64,000 bases of DNA, from positions 1,798,001 through 1,862,000 of the forward strand of contig NZ_UHFA01000002.1 in NCBI RefSeq assembly GCF_900459175.1. The letters run 5' to 3'. The position numbers and the translations under genes are program-made. Within the stretch, counting starts at the first letter, position 1; every line of letters starts with the position of its first letter. The DNA comes from Streptococcus downei MFe28 (GTDB lineage Bacteria; Bacillota; Bacilli; Lactobacillales; Streptococcaceae). The notes under the pieces were generated by a model. It ran no database searches. It was not told where the DNA came from and was given only the letters and a program-made list of their open reading frames with translations. Positions 30,508 to 39,172 of the stretch are shown in pieces.

Positions 30508-32205
30508 TTATTCACCCTTGTTCCAGAAGTCGGTTACGGCACCCTTGGAGGCCGAGGAAACGATATGGGCGTATTTACCGAGGACACCACGTGAATAAAG
30601 TGGTGGGATGGTTGTTTCAGCCTTACGACGTTCCAGTTCTTCCTCAGAAACCTTCATGGTGATTTCCTTGGTATCTTGGTCAACAATAACGGTATCACCA
30701 GTTCTCAGATAAGCGATTGGACCACCATCTTGAGCTTCGGGAGCTACGTGACCAACAACCAGGCCGTAGGTACCACCAGAGAAGCGACCATCGGTAATCA
30801 GGGCAACCTTGTCACCTTGTCCCTTACCAACCAGCATGGAAGATAGAGAGAGCATTTCAGGCATACCAGGACCACCCTTAGGACCAACATAGCGGACAAC
30901 AACAACATCGCCATCAACGATGTCATCAGCCAGAACTGCTTCGATAGCATCTTCTTCAGAGTCAAAGACCTTGGCAGGACCTTCGTGGCGACGAACCTTA
31001 ACTCCAGAAACCTTAGCAACGGCACCATCAGGAGCCAAGTTACCCTTGAGGATAATCAAAGGTCCATCGGCACGTTTAGGATGATCCAAAGGCATAATGA
31101 CCTTTTGGCCCGGTGTCAAATCATCAAAGTCAGCCAAGTTTTCAGCTACTGTCTTACCTGTACAGGTAATCCGATCACCATGGAGGAATCCATTAGCCAA
31201 AAGGTATTTCATAACGGCTGGTACCCCACCGACATTGTAGAGGTCTTGGAAAACATACTGACCAGATGGCTTAAGGTCGGCCAAATGTGGCACTTTTTCT
31301 TGGAAGGTGTTGAAATCTTCCAAGGTCAAGTCAACATTAGCGGCATGGGCAATCGCCAAAAGGTGCAAGGTCGCATTGGTTGAACCACCTAGGGCCATGG
31401 TAACGGTAATGGCATCCTCAAAGGCTTCCCGGGTCAGAATGTCAGAAGGCTTGAGACCCAACTTAAGCATATTGACGACTGCACGACCAGCTTCTTCAAT
31501 ATCTGCCTTCTTTTCAGCGGATTCTGCTGGGTGAGAAGAGGAACCTGGAAGACTCATTCCCAGAACTTCTATAGCTGTTGCCATGGTGTTGGCGGTGTAC
31601 ATACCACCACAACCACCAGGGCCAGGGCAGGCATTACATTCAATCTGCCGCACTTCTTCTTCGGTCATATCGCCATGGTTCCAGTGACCAACCCCTTCAA
31701 AGACTGATACTAGGTCGATATCCTTACCATCCAAGTTCCCTGGAGCAATGGTCCCACCGTAACCAAAGATAGCTGGAATATCCATATTAGCGATGGCAAT
31801 CAAAGAGCCTGGCATATTTTTATCACAACCACCGATAGCGACAAAAGCATCAACATTATGACCACCCATGGCTGCCTCAATGGAGTCAGCGATGATATCC
31901 CGCGAGGTCAAAGAGAAACGCATCCCTTGGGTCCCCATGGCAATCCCATCAGAAACAGTAATGGTCCCGAATTGCACAGGCCAAGCACCGGCGTCCTTAA
32001 CACCGACTTTGGCCAATTTACCAAAGTCATGCAAGTGGATATTACAAGGCGTGTTTTCAGCCCAAGTTGAAATGACCCCAACAATGGGTGTATCAAAGTC
32101 CTTATCGGTCATCCCTGTCGCCCGCAACATGGCACGGTTGGGTGACTTGACCATACTATCATAAACAGCTGAACGATGACGAAGCTTCTTCATATCATCT
32201 GACAT
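30508..32205 (-). CDS. ilvD: Dihydroxy-acid dehydratase
   Basis: A 565-residue Fe-S enzyme dehydrating dihydroxy-isovalerate and -methylvalerate in valine, isoleucine and leucine synthesis. Cluster cysteines appear in [12 protein letters not shown] and [18 protein letters not shown]; the C-terminal [19 protein letters not shown] is the substrate/metal motif. The protein has the full family length. Upstream lies a MIP18-type Fe-S assembly factor, a sensible partner for a cluster enzyme, separated by 84 bases that contain a hairpin. Confidence 0.97.
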   Translation of the reverse strand: MSDDMKKLRHRSAVYDSMVKSPNRAMLRATGMTDKDFDTPIVGVISTWAENTPCNIHLHDFGKLAKVGVKDAGAWPVQFGTITVSDGIAMGTQGMRFSLTSRDIIADSIEAAMGGHNVDAFVAIGGCDKNMPGSLIAIANMDIPAIFGYGGTIAPGNLDGKDIDLVSVFEGVGHWNHGDMTEEEVRQIECNACPGPGGCGGMYTANTMATAIEVLGMSLPGSSSHPAESAEKKADIEEAGRAVVNMLKLGLKPSDILTREAFEDAITVTMALGGSTNATLHLLAIAHAANVDLTLEDFNTFQEKVPHLADLKPSGQYVFQDLYNVGGVPAVMKYLLANGFLHGDRITCTGKTVAENLADFDDLTPGQKVIMPLDHPKRADGPLIILKGNLAPDGAVAKVSGVKVRRHEGPAKVFDSEEDAIEAVLADDIVDGDVVVVRYVGPKGGPGMPEMLSLSSMLVGKGQGDKVALITDGRFSGGTYGLVVGHVAPEAQDGGPIAYLRTGDTVIVDQDTKEITMKVSEEELERRKAETTIPPLYSRGVLGKYAHIVSSASKGAVTDFWNKGE

Positions 32206-32238
32206 AAGATTTCCTTCTCTCTAGAAAAATATAGTAAT

Positions 32239-32273
32239 CTAACCGACGTCAGGAGGGTCTCCTCATCAGTTAG
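32239..32273 (-). other. Hairpin in the gap between the MIP18-type gene and ilvD
   Basis: CTAACTGA pairs with TCGGTTAG, with an inner GAGGAG/CTCCT stem; followed on the minus strand by ATTACTATATTTTTC. Could be a weak terminator or leader structure controlling ilvD. Confidence 0.5.
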
Positions 32274-32289
32274 AAATATAAACAAAATT

Positions 32290-32631
32290 TTATCGGGGAC
32301 TGATTCCTAAGGCAATCCGACCCAAGCGACTGATGCGTGTCAATTTCCAAACCGGCTTCCAGACCACCTTAACACTGGCTGACTCTATTCCATCAATGGT
32401 CTTAAGAACCTCAGCCAAATCAAGGGGCAGGGTATCGGCACAGCCACAGGCTACATCGGTGAAAGTCATGACCACCTGACAATGACCTTTTTCATCAATG
32501 GTGATTTCATAAATCAAGCCCAGATTATAAATATCCAACTCGATTTCCGGGTCATAGACGGTCTCTAACTTTTCAACCAAGTCTTGGCTGAGAGCCTTGG
32601 CACGGTCATTTAACTTGATGTCATCCCTCAT
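32290..32631 (-). CDS. MIP18/PaaD-like (DUF59) Fe-S cluster assembly factor
   Basis: A 113-residue DUF59 protein: VYDPEIELDIYNLGLIYEI is the family signature, followed by VVMTFTDVACGCADTLP, where a Cys of the CGC pair occupies the usual reactive position. Members (SufT-like, MIP18) help to mature Fe-S proteins. It precedes ilvD, an Fe-S enzyme. Start supported by GGGAGG 7 bases upstream. Confidence 0.87.
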   Translation of the reverse strand: MRDDIKLNDRAKALSQDLVEKLETVYDPEIELDIYNLGLIYEITIDEKGHCQVVMTFTDVACGCADTLPLDLAEVLKTIDGIESASVKVVWKPVWKLTRISRLGRIALGISPR

Positions 32632-32763
32632 TAAGAATCCTCCCTTCTATAATTCATAATTGTAGCACAATTCAGACAATTTGTCTAGATGAAAATCATT
32701 ATAAATAAGGATTGAGGAAGGTCAGAAAAGTCTGATAAGATGGGCTTGAAGCCAACTCAAGAT

Positions 32764-32801
32764 AAAAGAAAAAGACAAACCAGAGGTCTCTCTAGTTTGC
32801 C
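32764..32801 (-). terminator. Terminator of nrdI
   Basis: AAACTAGAG and CTCTGGTTT pair on the minus strand, then TCTTTTTCTTTT; 40 bases after the nrdI stop. Confidence 0.8.
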
Positions 32802-32840
32802 CTCGATTTAAATCGCTGCTGCTTTTGAAGTAAGCCTTCT

Positions 32841-33296
32841 TTATTTTTCAGAACCGTAGACAGTCACTATTTTCTCAGCAATCCTTTCGACATCAGCTGT
32901 CAAGCCCCGCATTTCGTAAGTATCGAGGACTGGAAAACCGAATTGTTCGGAGTATTGGTAGGCCGTCAGACAAAATTGGTTGTTAAAGTTGCGATTGCCA
33001 CTTCCGACAATGCCCAGACAATTTCTAGCATTATTGCCCTTAGCAATTAGCTTGCGTAAATCGGTGGTCAGGATCTCCTGGTCGCCATTATCGACACCAT
33101 TACCACCTTCCAAATAAGTTGGCAGAAAAGCCACATAGGGCTGGCCGAGGTCAGGATAGGCCTGCCCCTCCTTGACCAGCTCCTTAACATCCAAGGTCTC
33201 AACCGGAATCTCGGCGTGATTGAAAGCAAAATAATCAACCAGCTTTTGGACAAAGGCCTTGGTGTTCCCACTCAAAGAAATATAGACAAATTTCAC
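32841..33296 (-). CDS. nrdI: Flavodoxin-like NrdI
   Basis: A 151-residue FMN protein that supports cofactor assembly of class Ib ribonucleotide reductase. Phosphate loop YISLSGNTKAFVQKL near the start; GGNGVDNGDQEIL and GIVGSGNRNFNNQFCLTAYQ are the isoalloxazine-binding loops typical of NrdI. GTG at 33296 is chosen as start because AAGGAG lies 6 bases upstream; the TTG five codons earlier overlaps that site. nrdE/nrdF are not in the window. Confidence 0.9.
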   Translation of the reverse strand: MKFVYISLSGNTKAFVQKLVDYFAFNHAEIPVETLDVKELVKEGQAYPDLGQPYVAFLPTYLEGGNGVDNGDQEILTTDLRKLIAKGNNARNCLGIVGSGNRNFNNQFCLTAYQYSEQFGFPVLDTYEMRGLTADVERIAEKIVTVYGSEK

Positions 33297-33431
33297 AGTT
33301 TGCTCCTTCAACCACTAGATATTGTGGTATTCCTAGATTTAATCTACAAGATATTGTAGCACTAGGCAAAGGTGGGGTCAAGTTATTTGGAGAAAAAAGA
33401 AAAGCCTCGGCTGAGCGAAGCATTGAAATCA

Positions 33432-33503
33432 TATCCCCTGCCGGAATCGAACCAGCAACTACTCCTTAGGAGGGAGTTGTTATATCCATTTAACTAAGGA
33501 GAC
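33432..33503 (-). tRNA. tRNA-Arg (anticodon CCT)
   Basis: The 72-base minus-strand sequence folds as a complete cloverleaf: acceptor GTCTCCT/AGGGGAT, D stem GTTA/TAAC, anticodon stem ACTCC/GGAGT around loop CTCCTAA (anticodon CCT), T stem GCTGG/CCGGC with loop TTCGATT, discriminator A. Typical tRNA-Arg(CCT), a frequent integration target; AT-rich accessory genes lie directly on its 5' side. Confidence 0.95.
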
Positions 33504-33597
33504 ACATTAACGTACCAATCCCTTATATTGTACCCTAGACTACGGATGAATGCAACTTTAAAAAAGTCCTATGCCAAATTTAAATCATTCATAGTTC

Positions 33598-34257
33598 CTA
33601 AATCGAAATGAGATAGGTCCCCCGCCATTCTTTTACGACAGCGTCCGCTACCGCAAGGGCAAAATCAGCATAGGAGATTTCTTTCTTAAGAAAAAAATCT
33701 TCTGCCATTGTTGGGGAGTGCCTCTGATAGCTCCCCGTCCTATTTCCATCTGGACGATAAACAGGGGGCGGTATAAGATAAGTCCAAGAATCTTTAAGAG
33801 ATGATTCTTCTAAGTAATCCCTCAACTTAGCATGTGCAGCTCCACGTGGCAAAGTCATTGCAGGGAAACAATCAGTCTCCCAGAAGCGCTGTCCATTCTC
33901 AAGCCTTAATGCTCCTGCTCCCCCTACGGTTACTATACGGAATTCTTTTGAAAAAGGAAAGGCTCGACGAAGGCGCTGCTCTAATTGAACTAAAGCGTCA
34001 TCTGGTATATCTTCTCTTAAACGAATAGCCTGAACGACAATATCAATATCATGATCATGTAGTACTCTTTGCAATTTTCCTTCATCTTCTATATCAATAA
34101 CAGTGCTTCTCACTGCTTTTCTTAAGGGAGCCAATCTGGCCTTGTCTGATTCTTTTCTTAGTCCTGCTAAAATCTGGACAGAGTCTTGTTTGATCAGTTC
34201 GTCTATGATTAAGCGGCCAGTTCTGCCTGTTGCCCCTAGAACTAAAACATTTATCAT
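33598..34257 (-). CDS. NAD(P)-binding reductase, NmrA/SDR-like
   Basis: A 219-residue Rossmann protein: VLVLGATGRTGRLIIDEL at the N-terminus (GATGRTG 8-14), then VIDIEDEGKLQRVLHDHDID and AIRLREDIPD, a late RGAAHAKLRDYLEESS and an NRTGSYQRHSP segment. Belongs to the atypical SDRs resembling NmrA or quinone-type reductases; no enzyme can be named. AGGAGG precedes the ATG at 34257. AT-rich, next to tRNA-Arg and divergent from a MerR gene that probably controls it. Confidence 0.78.
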   Translation of the reverse strand: MINVLVLGATGRTGRLIIDELIKQDSVQILAGLRKESDKARLAPLRKAVRSTVIDIEDEGKLQRVLHDHDIDIVVQAIRLREDIPDDALVQLEQRLRRAFPFSKEFRIVTVGGAGALRLENGQRFWETDCFPAMTLPRGAAHAKLRDYLEESSLKDSWTYLIPPPVYRPDGNRTGSYQRHSPTMAEDFFLKKEISYADFALAVADAVVKEWRGTYLISI

Positions 34258-34427
34258 CTGATCCTCCTGAATCTCCAAACTAACCATAGGTAGACATTAA
34301 TTACAAAATAAGAAGCGTTTAAATGTCAACAACAATAATTGATTGCATAGGGAACCAAACTGGTCACCACAATTTTCATAATCGTTAGCCTATATTTTTT
34401 ACGTTTCTTGTAAATAATCTATTTTAA

Positions 34428-34444
34428 TTGTAGATAATCTACAA
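34428..34444. promoter_or_regulatory. Candidate operator of the MerR-like regulator
   Basis: TTGTAGATAATCTACAA is a perfect 17-base palindrome in the divergent gap; the half-site TTGTAGAT recurs at 34483-34490. Fits the MerR habit of binding inverted repeats between divergent genes. Confidence 0.6.
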
Positions 34445-34552
34445 ATAATATACCTAAAATTATTTCGATAGTCAAGAAAAAATTGTAGATTTTTCTCAAT
34501 TGTTATAGAATAACACAGTAACTAAATTTACAGCGAAAAGGATTGAAATGGC

Positions 34553-34888
34553 ATGAAAAAGGATTTTGATGATTATTCTGCTCTTCTTGATGTTAACTTG
34601 ATAAAAAAGTTAGTCGTTGGCATTGGGGAAGTTTCTAAAATAACAGGCATCCCAGTTAGAAAAATTCGTTATTGGGAAGAAAAAGGTATCATTAACTCTC
34701 AAGATAGTAAAGAGGGCAGTACCAGAAGATTTGATTATATAAATATCAAAAAAATGCTTTTGATTCAGGAAATGCTTGAGGAAGGTTTCACCTTGGATTT
34801 TGCCGCTAAAAAGGTTGAAAAGCGATTAGCTGCATTAAACGCTATGTTTAAAAATTTGGTAGAAGAACTGAAAGATATTGACAAGTAA
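34553..34888 (+). CDS. MerR-family transcriptional regulator
   Basis: A 111-residue MerR protein with VGIGEVSKITGIPVRKIRYW (winged HTH at about 22-45), then EEKGIINSQDSKEGSTRRFD and the usual YINIKKMLLIQEMLEEG wing/helix. The C-terminal part is a short coiled coil without a cysteine-based metal site, so a small-molecule or redox effector is possible but unseen. Codon use is AT-rich. Divergent from the reductase gene across a 295-base gap with a 17-base palindrome. Confidence 0.85.
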   Translation: MKKDFDDYSALLDVNLIKKLVVGIGEVSKITGIPVRKIRYWEEKGIINSQDSKEGSTRRFDYINIKKMLLIQEMLEEGFTLDFAAKKVEKRLAALNAMFKNLVEELKDIDK

Positions 34889-34897
34889 TTGAGGTTG

Positions 34898-34941
34898 AGA
34901 CTAATAAAAAAAGTTCCGATTGGAACCTTTTTTATTAGTCT
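34898..34941. terminator. Bidirectional terminator between merR-like gene and rplS
   Basis: AGACTAATAAAAAAAGTTCC and GGAACCTTTTTTATTAGTCT form an almost perfect 20-bp inverted repeat around GATT; A/T runs allow termination of both convergent transcripts. Confidence 0.9.
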
Positions 34942-35288
34942 TAACGACGGACTTCTTGAATACGTGCAGCTTTACCTTGAAGGGCACGCAGGTAGTACAA
35001 TTTAGCACGACGGACTTTACCATGACGAGTTACTTCAATCTTTTCAACACGTGGTGTGTGAACTGGGAAAGTACGTTCGACACCGATACCGCTTGAAATC
35101 TTGCGGACAGTGTACATTTCTGAAATGCCTTGACCCTTACGAGAGATAACAACGCCTTCAAAGATCTGAACACGTTCACGGTTACCTTCGACAACCTTAG
35201 CGTGAACACGAACGGTGTCACCAGGGCGGAAGTCAGGGATGTCAGTACGAAGTTGACTTTCAGTCAAACTTTGGATTAATGGATTCAT
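34941..35288 (-). CDS. rplS: 50S ribosomal protein L19
   Basis: A 115-residue L19: [60 protein letters not shown] and [19 protein letters not shown] are the conserved blocks; C-terminal [17 protein letters not shown]. It sits at the 30S/50S interface. Single gene, TTTCTCC-rich leader, closed by the bidirectional terminator. Confidence 0.98.
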   Translation of the reverse strand: MNPLIQSLTESQLRTDIPDFRPGDTVRVHAKVVEGNRERVQIFEGVVISRKGQGISEMYTVRKISSGIGVERTFPVHTPRVEKIEVTRHGKVRRAKLYYLRALQGKAARIQEVRR

Positions 35289-35386
35289 TTATTTTCTCCT
35301 ATCTTACTAATCTTAGGTGCTTGTCCCAGCGGATTAGCCGTATTTTCGTGTGTCCATTACACACATAGAAATATTTTACACTATGA

Positions 35387-36574
35387 TTAGCGTTTTTGCA
35401 AGGCATAAATCGTATGTTTATGGCTAAAGAGAAAGGCTGCGACTGCCACGATAGCAAAGTAGGGGGTATTGGCAAAGCCAAAGACCTCACCGCCCAAGAG
35501 AATTGGGGCTAGGAGGGTATTGGTAGCTGAACCAAAGACGCTGACATAGCCCAGTCCTGCCACTAGAGCAACTGGCAGGCCAAAGAAACCTGCTAGAACC
35601 ACCCCTAGGCTAGCTCCGATGGCAAAGAGGGGCGTCACTTCACCCCCTTGGAAACCAGCTGCTAGGGTGATGACCGTCAGCAGTAATTTCAATGCCCAAT
35701 CCCAAGCATAAATCTTACCTCCCATGAGACTGGCTGAAATCAAATTGGTTCCCAGACCCGTATAGCGTCCATTCCAAAGTAAGAAAAGAAGGAAGGTCAA
35801 GCCAATACTGATGATGGCAATCCGCCAATAAGGATTTTTAAAATAATGACTCACTTGCTTCTTGGCCCAGGCCAGACTAGCCGCAAAGAGACTGCCAACA
35901 AGGCCAAAGCAAAGGCCCAAAATCAGCAACTTGGCAACCACAAGGGGTTCCAATTGCAAATGAACTGAGACGGAAACGGCAAATTTTTCCAAGCCCAGCA
36001 CATGGGAGGTCTGACTGGCCACCAGGGAAGCAATCAAGGCTGGCAATAGGGCTGAAAAAGCTAGCTCGCCAACGACTAGTACCTCAATAGCAAAGAAGGT
36101 CGCTGCCAGAGGAATCTGAAAGAGACCGGCAAAACCTGCCGCCATCCCTGTTACCAAAAAGATACGAGAGCTATTCTTTAGAGGAATCAGCTTGCCAAAC
36201 CAATGAGAAACCGTGGCCCCAATTTGGACCGCTACTCCTTCTCGACCAGCACTTCCTCCGAAAAGGTGGGTCAGCCAGGTCGCCACCATAATCAAGGGAA
36301 TCAGGACTTTAGGAATACTCTCTCGCCTTTCATGACCGACCTCAAAAACTAAGCCCATTCCTTTACTGGCGTCACCGCCGAAGCGTTGGTAGAGCCAGAT
36401 ACTGACGAGACCAGCTAGAGCTAGAAAAGGTAGGGTCCAGACCAAGTGACTGTCACGAAAAGCACTAACAAAAAGCAAAACCTGGCCGAAAACCGTGTCA
36501 ATTGTCCCAATCACCAGACCGATAATGACCGCTGCGACAATCAGTAGCGCCTTATTTTTTAATGAGTGATACAC
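35387..36574 (-). CDS. ClC-family fluoride/proton antiporter-like protein (CLC-F, EriC1)
   Basis: A 395-residue ClC protein. KGMGLV at 71-76 replaces the chloride motif GSGIP with Met where chloride transporters have Ser, and GREGVAVQIG at 110-119 is the variant of GREGP seen in fluoride-exporting CLC-F proteins; E112 is the gating glutamate. FQGGEVTPLFAIGASLG is the later conserved loop. Location beside rplS matches eriC1 genes of S. mutans, where fluoride export is the known role (recalled, not checked). No fluoride riboswitch is seen upstream. Confidence 0.83.
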   Translation of the reverse strand: MYHSLKNKALLIVAAVIIGLVIGTIDTVFGQVLLFVSAFRDSHLVWTLPFLALAGLVSIWLYQRFGGDASKGMGLVFEVGHERRESIPKVLIPLIMVATWLTHLFGGSAGREGVAVQIGATVSHWFGKLIPLKNSSRIFLVTGMAAGFAGLFQIPLAATFFAIEVLVVGELAFSALLPALIASLVASQTSHVLGLEKFAVSVSVHLQLEPLVVAKLLILGLCFGLVGSLFAASLAWAKKQVSHYFKNPYWRIAIISIGLTFLLFLLWNGRYTGLGTNLISASLMGGKIYAWDWALKLLLTVITLAAGFQGGEVTPLFAIGASLGVVLAGFFGLPVALVAGLGYVSVFGSATNTLLAPILLGGEVFGFANTPYFAIVAVAAFLFSHKHTIYALQKR

Positions 36575-36732
36575 AAAATTCCTCCATGACTAAGAGCAAG
36601 AGCCTTTGCTCATTTAGGATAGAGCCCCCCCAAGTGAAATACCCTTCTGCTTGAGCTCAAATTCGTCCAATTCTTGGTTTACAACGATGCCCGCAAAAAT
36701 TCAGCAGAACTGCCTGGTTGCCTAGGATTAGC

Positions 36733-36999
36733 CTAGTTCAACTCTTGACTTTGATAGGCACGAGACTCTTTCATAATATCTGCAAAGCTGGCCCGGATAA
36801 AGGGCTCAAAGGCTTGATTTTGAACCAGACCAGATACCTTGTCCAAAACAGCCTCTTCGCGGGCCTGATCATAGATGGCTTTACCTGTCGCCTTCTTATA
36901 AGCTGCCACCTGAGCGACCAGCTCCATCCGCTTTTCAATCAAGGCCACCAGATCCCTATCAATCTTATCAATATTGTGGCGAATGTTTTCTAAATCCAT
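36733..36999 (-). CDS. Chorismate mutase, AroQ type
   Basis: An 88-residue all-helical chorismate mutase converting chorismate to prephenate. Active-site residues are where expected: R7 in DLENIRHNIDKIDRDLVALI, R24 in IEKRMELV, K35/K36 in AAYKKATG, and R47/E48 in DQAREEAVLDKV. No prephenate dehydratase or dehydrogenase fusion. A TATAAT (minus strand, 37033-37038) lies about 35 bases upstream of the coding start. Confidence 0.92.
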   Translation of the reverse strand: MDLENIRHNIDKIDRDLVALIEKRMELVAQVAAYKKATGKAIYDQAREEAVLDKVSGLVQNQAFEPFIRASFADIMKESRAYQSQELN

Positions 37000-37036
37000 A
37001 AAAAGCTCCTATTCATGATTTTCAAAACACCTCATT

Positions 37037-37066
37037 ATAGCAAAAAGAGCCCAGCAAAACTAGGCT
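37037..37066 (-). terminator. Terminator of the TVP38-like gene
   Basis: AGCCTAG TTTTG CTGGGCT followed by CTTTTTG; the gene's stop codon lies in the stem. Confidence 0.7.
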
Positions 37067-37746
37067 TTCTTTCGCTTTAGCATCCACTTGACTACTAGGT
37101 AGACCAAGAGGGTCAAGACTAGGAGGACGAGGATGCGTTTGATATTTCCCTTGATAATAGCATCCCCACCAAAGGCGTATAGACAGGAGGTAGGGAAGAC
37201 ACCTATTAAAACACAGGGCAACCATTTTTTTAGGGGCAAGTTCATTTCCATCACCAAATAATTGACAAGAAGAGTTGGAAAAACTGGTACCATATAACCC
37301 AAACTGATGGCGAGATAGGGATTATTTATTTTCTTAAGAAAATCCAGCTTATCTGAAAAGGATTTTTCTCGCTCCGTAATCGTTATCTTGGAGAGAAGCT
37401 TTAGGGAGAGAAAATTTCCCAAAGAATTGGCCAGCAGATTCATGACAAAGCCCAACCAGGGGCCAAAGACGACTCCATTGAAGACCGCAAGCACAGCATT
37501 GGAAAGAAAGGGAACCGCCGAACCCAGAGCTGTCAGTAGAATCAGAACGCAGAAATTAAAGAGATTGGCCGTCGAAAACTGGCGACCAAAGGAAACTACC
37601 TGCTTCTCAACATTAAAGAAATCGCTCAGATTATCCCAGAAGCGATAGGCAAAAAAGCCCAGATAAATCAGGCCAATAAGCAGGCCCAGCGAGGCTAGCA
37701 AATAGCGCAAGCTCCGACTCTTTAAATTAATTTTCTTGAAAGGCAT
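37060..37746 (-). CDS. TVP38/TMEM64 (VTT-domain) membrane protein
   Basis: A 228-residue membrane protein of the DedA/VTT superfamily with about six helices. Core motif GVVFGPWLGFVMNLLANSLGNFLSLKLL (near 90-117) contains the conserved glycine-rich G..FG...G....L.N..G turn. The middle SLGYMVPVFPTLLVNYLVM corresponds to the re-entrant segment; the C-terminus is basic (KWMLKRKKA). Family members influence membrane lipid scrambling or homeostasis; the streptococcal substrate is unknown. Confidence 0.85.
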   Translation of the reverse strand: MPFKKINLKSRSLRYLLASLGLLIGLIYLGFFAYRFWDNLSDFFNVEKQVVSFGRQFSTANLFNFCVLILLTALGSAVPFLSNAVLAVFNGVVFGPWLGFVMNLLANSLGNFLSLKLLSKITITEREKSFSDKLDFLKKINNPYLAISLGYMVPVFPTLLVNYLVMEMNLPLKKWLPCVLIGVFPTSCLYAFGGDAIIKGNIKRILVLLVLTLLVYLVVKWMLKRKKA

Positions 37747-37854
37747 AGGCCTATTATAGGGAATTACTGAGTGAAATTCAAGATGAGGGTGATCAATTTA
37801 TCAAAACCTTAGAATAGACTTGTTCGGAAAGTATGCCTAGTTAAAATCAAATTT

Positions 37855-38039
37855 GATACTTTCTTAAGTAGTGCGGACGGAAGAGACCACCGTTGGCGTT
37901 CCATTCCTATTTTTTGAGCCCTTCGCTTTTCTTTTTTTGGCTCAGGCAGATTTTGTCCTCTGGACAAAATCTCTTCAAAAAATCCGTTATTAGCAACAAA
38001 AAGGGGTGTTGCTAATAATACCACTACGGCGAAAGTATC
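37855..38039 (-). repeat. MITE-like repeat M, copy 1
   Basis: Ends GATACTTTC / GAAAGTATC are inverted. On the minus strand the left end reads DTFAVVVLLATPLFVANNG in one frame; the copy at 59454-59590 keeps the same DTFAVVVL frame and the GTCCGCAC string near the other end. About 185 bp here against 137 bp there, so the middle varies. Confidence 0.65.
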
Positions 38040-38079
38040 GTCTAGCTTCACCTCAATTACCTCCCCCCTAAAATTTAAT

Positions 38080-38088
38080 AAATTAAAT
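38080..38088. repeat. Target-site duplication, left (AAATTAAAT)
   Basis: AAATTAAAT abuts the left IS end and recurs at 39102-39110 right after the right end: a 9-bp duplication from insertion of the IS982-family element. Confidence 0.8.
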
Positions 38089-39101
38089 ACCCGTTGTGCT
38101 AGTTAATCAGGCATAAGCCTTAGAATACTTCAAACTCAGCCCAAATTCATTTTGACTATTTTCCAGCATGAGTAAATAGATGAGTAAAATAGCTTCTACT
38201 CTAAACTGTAATGCCTGAAGGTTTCGACAGCGTAAATTCTCAATGCCAAACTGTTCTAAGCTCGAAAAGACGGTTTCAATCGGTTTGCGCAATCGACTAA
38301 TTTTATAGTTCTCAAACCAAGAATAGTCCGCCATATTTTTCCTGAGTTGAGAAATTAAGGTGATACCACAATTGGCCAACTCTTTCTTAACCTGCTTGTC
38401 AATATAGCCCTTGTCTCCATAAATCAGTGGAATAGAGCTGTGTTCCAGTAATTCAAAAGCCACTTGGCTATCGTAAACAGAGGCTGACGTTACTACATAA
38501 TCCAAAGGAAAGCCCCTATCGCTGACTAAAACGGAGAACGTCACCCCGTAGTAGTGAATCTTCTTCGTGGCGTTGTATCCGATGTTAGCGACTTCTGATA
38601 AAAGGCTAGCTCTTAGATTACGGATGGGATGACATAAGGCACAGGGAAAACTGTCAATCAGGCCAAATGAAGAGGTCTCACAAAGGGAGGATACCATAAA
38701 GTAGCGTATGCGTTGGATGCTTTGGGAAAGGTTTTGACAAATCCGACAAAAGCGGGAACGTTCTGGAAAGTCATTAGGAAAAAGGCTATGACGAATGGCT
38801 CGATAAATTGAGCTGGCTGTTCGGCACCCCTCTTGAATGGCCCAGAGATAGCTGGCGATGATAATGACATCGGGTTGCTTTTGTAAGTGAACGTTTCGCC
38901 GATGCCTCACGCAGTAGGGAACGAACCGGTCATAAAGTGTACTCACTTTTGTTAGCAAAACTGAAAAAATATCTTGTGTTTGATGTGGATTTGCGAGATA
39001 ATAGTCTTGGCTTTGCCTATCATTCCCTCATTTCGTGGTTGTTCTGAGTTTATGATAGGCAAAGTTTTTTATTTTGGCTAGTGTTAACTAGCACAACGGG
39101 T
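38089..39101 (-). mobile_element. IS982-family insertion sequence, complete
   Basis: 1013 bp, bounded by perfect 18-bp terminal inverted repeats ACCCGTTGTGCTAGTTAA (38089-38106) and its complement (39084-39101), flanked by 9-bp direct repeats AAATTAAAT, with one intact transposase gene reading leftward. Confidence 0.9.
38107..38958 (-). CDS. IS982-family transposase
   Basis: A 283-residue DDE transposase. FGLIDSFPCALCHPIR gives the first Asp, VTSASVYDSQVAFELLEHS then PLIYGDKGYIDKQVKKEL the second Asp and following motif, and YKISRLRKPIETVFSSLEQF contains the catalytic Glu region (IETVFSSLE), as in IS982. The reading frame is uninterrupted and fills the IS, so the element may still be active. 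The N-terminus contains a cysteine-rich helix-turn-helix-like part. Confidence 0.9.
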   Translation of the reverse strand: MLTKVSTLYDRFVPYCVRHRRNVHLQKQPDVIIIASYLWAIQEGCRTASSIYRAIRHSLFPNDFPERSRFCRICQNLSQSIQRIRYFMVSSLCETSSFGLIDSFPCALCHPIRNLRASLLSEVANIGYNATKKIHYYGVTFSVLVSDRGFPLDYVVTSASVYDSQVAFELLEHSSIPLIYGDKGYIDKQVKKELANCGITLISQLRKNMADYSWFENYKISRLRKPIETVFSSLEQFGIENLRCRNLQALQFRVEAILLIYLLMLENSQNEFGLSLKYSKAYA

Positions 39102-39172
39102 AAATTAAATATCTCTGTACTTCTTCTAAAGGAAGTATTTAAGGTAAGTGAACTTGTTTCCGAACAAGTCTA

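Larger units (their letters stand above)
37815..39172. mobile_element. Nested element bounded by a 16-bp inverted repeat
   Basis: TAGACTTGTTCGGAAA at 37815-37830 is repeated perfectly inverted at 39157-39172. Inside are a MITE-like repeat (37855-38039) and an IS982-family insertion (38089-39101) with its own target duplication. Removing the IS and one duplication leaves about 336 bp, so this reads as a short non-autonomous element later hit by the IS. Confidence 0.55.

Noticed and set aside
33312-33431. Prophage or integrative element attached at tRNA-Arg(CCT)
   Set aside because: No integrase and no second copy of the tRNA 3' end is visible in the window; only a small AT-rich cassette lies beside it.
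36575-36732. Fluoride riboswitch upstream of the CLC-F gene
   Set aside because: The gap shows no fluoride riboswitch core that I can recognise.
37809-38051. 80-codon minus-strand frame through repeat M
   Set aside because: It follows a MITE-like repeat, has no supporting homology beyond the repeat itself and no clear ribosome site; treated as part of the repeat.
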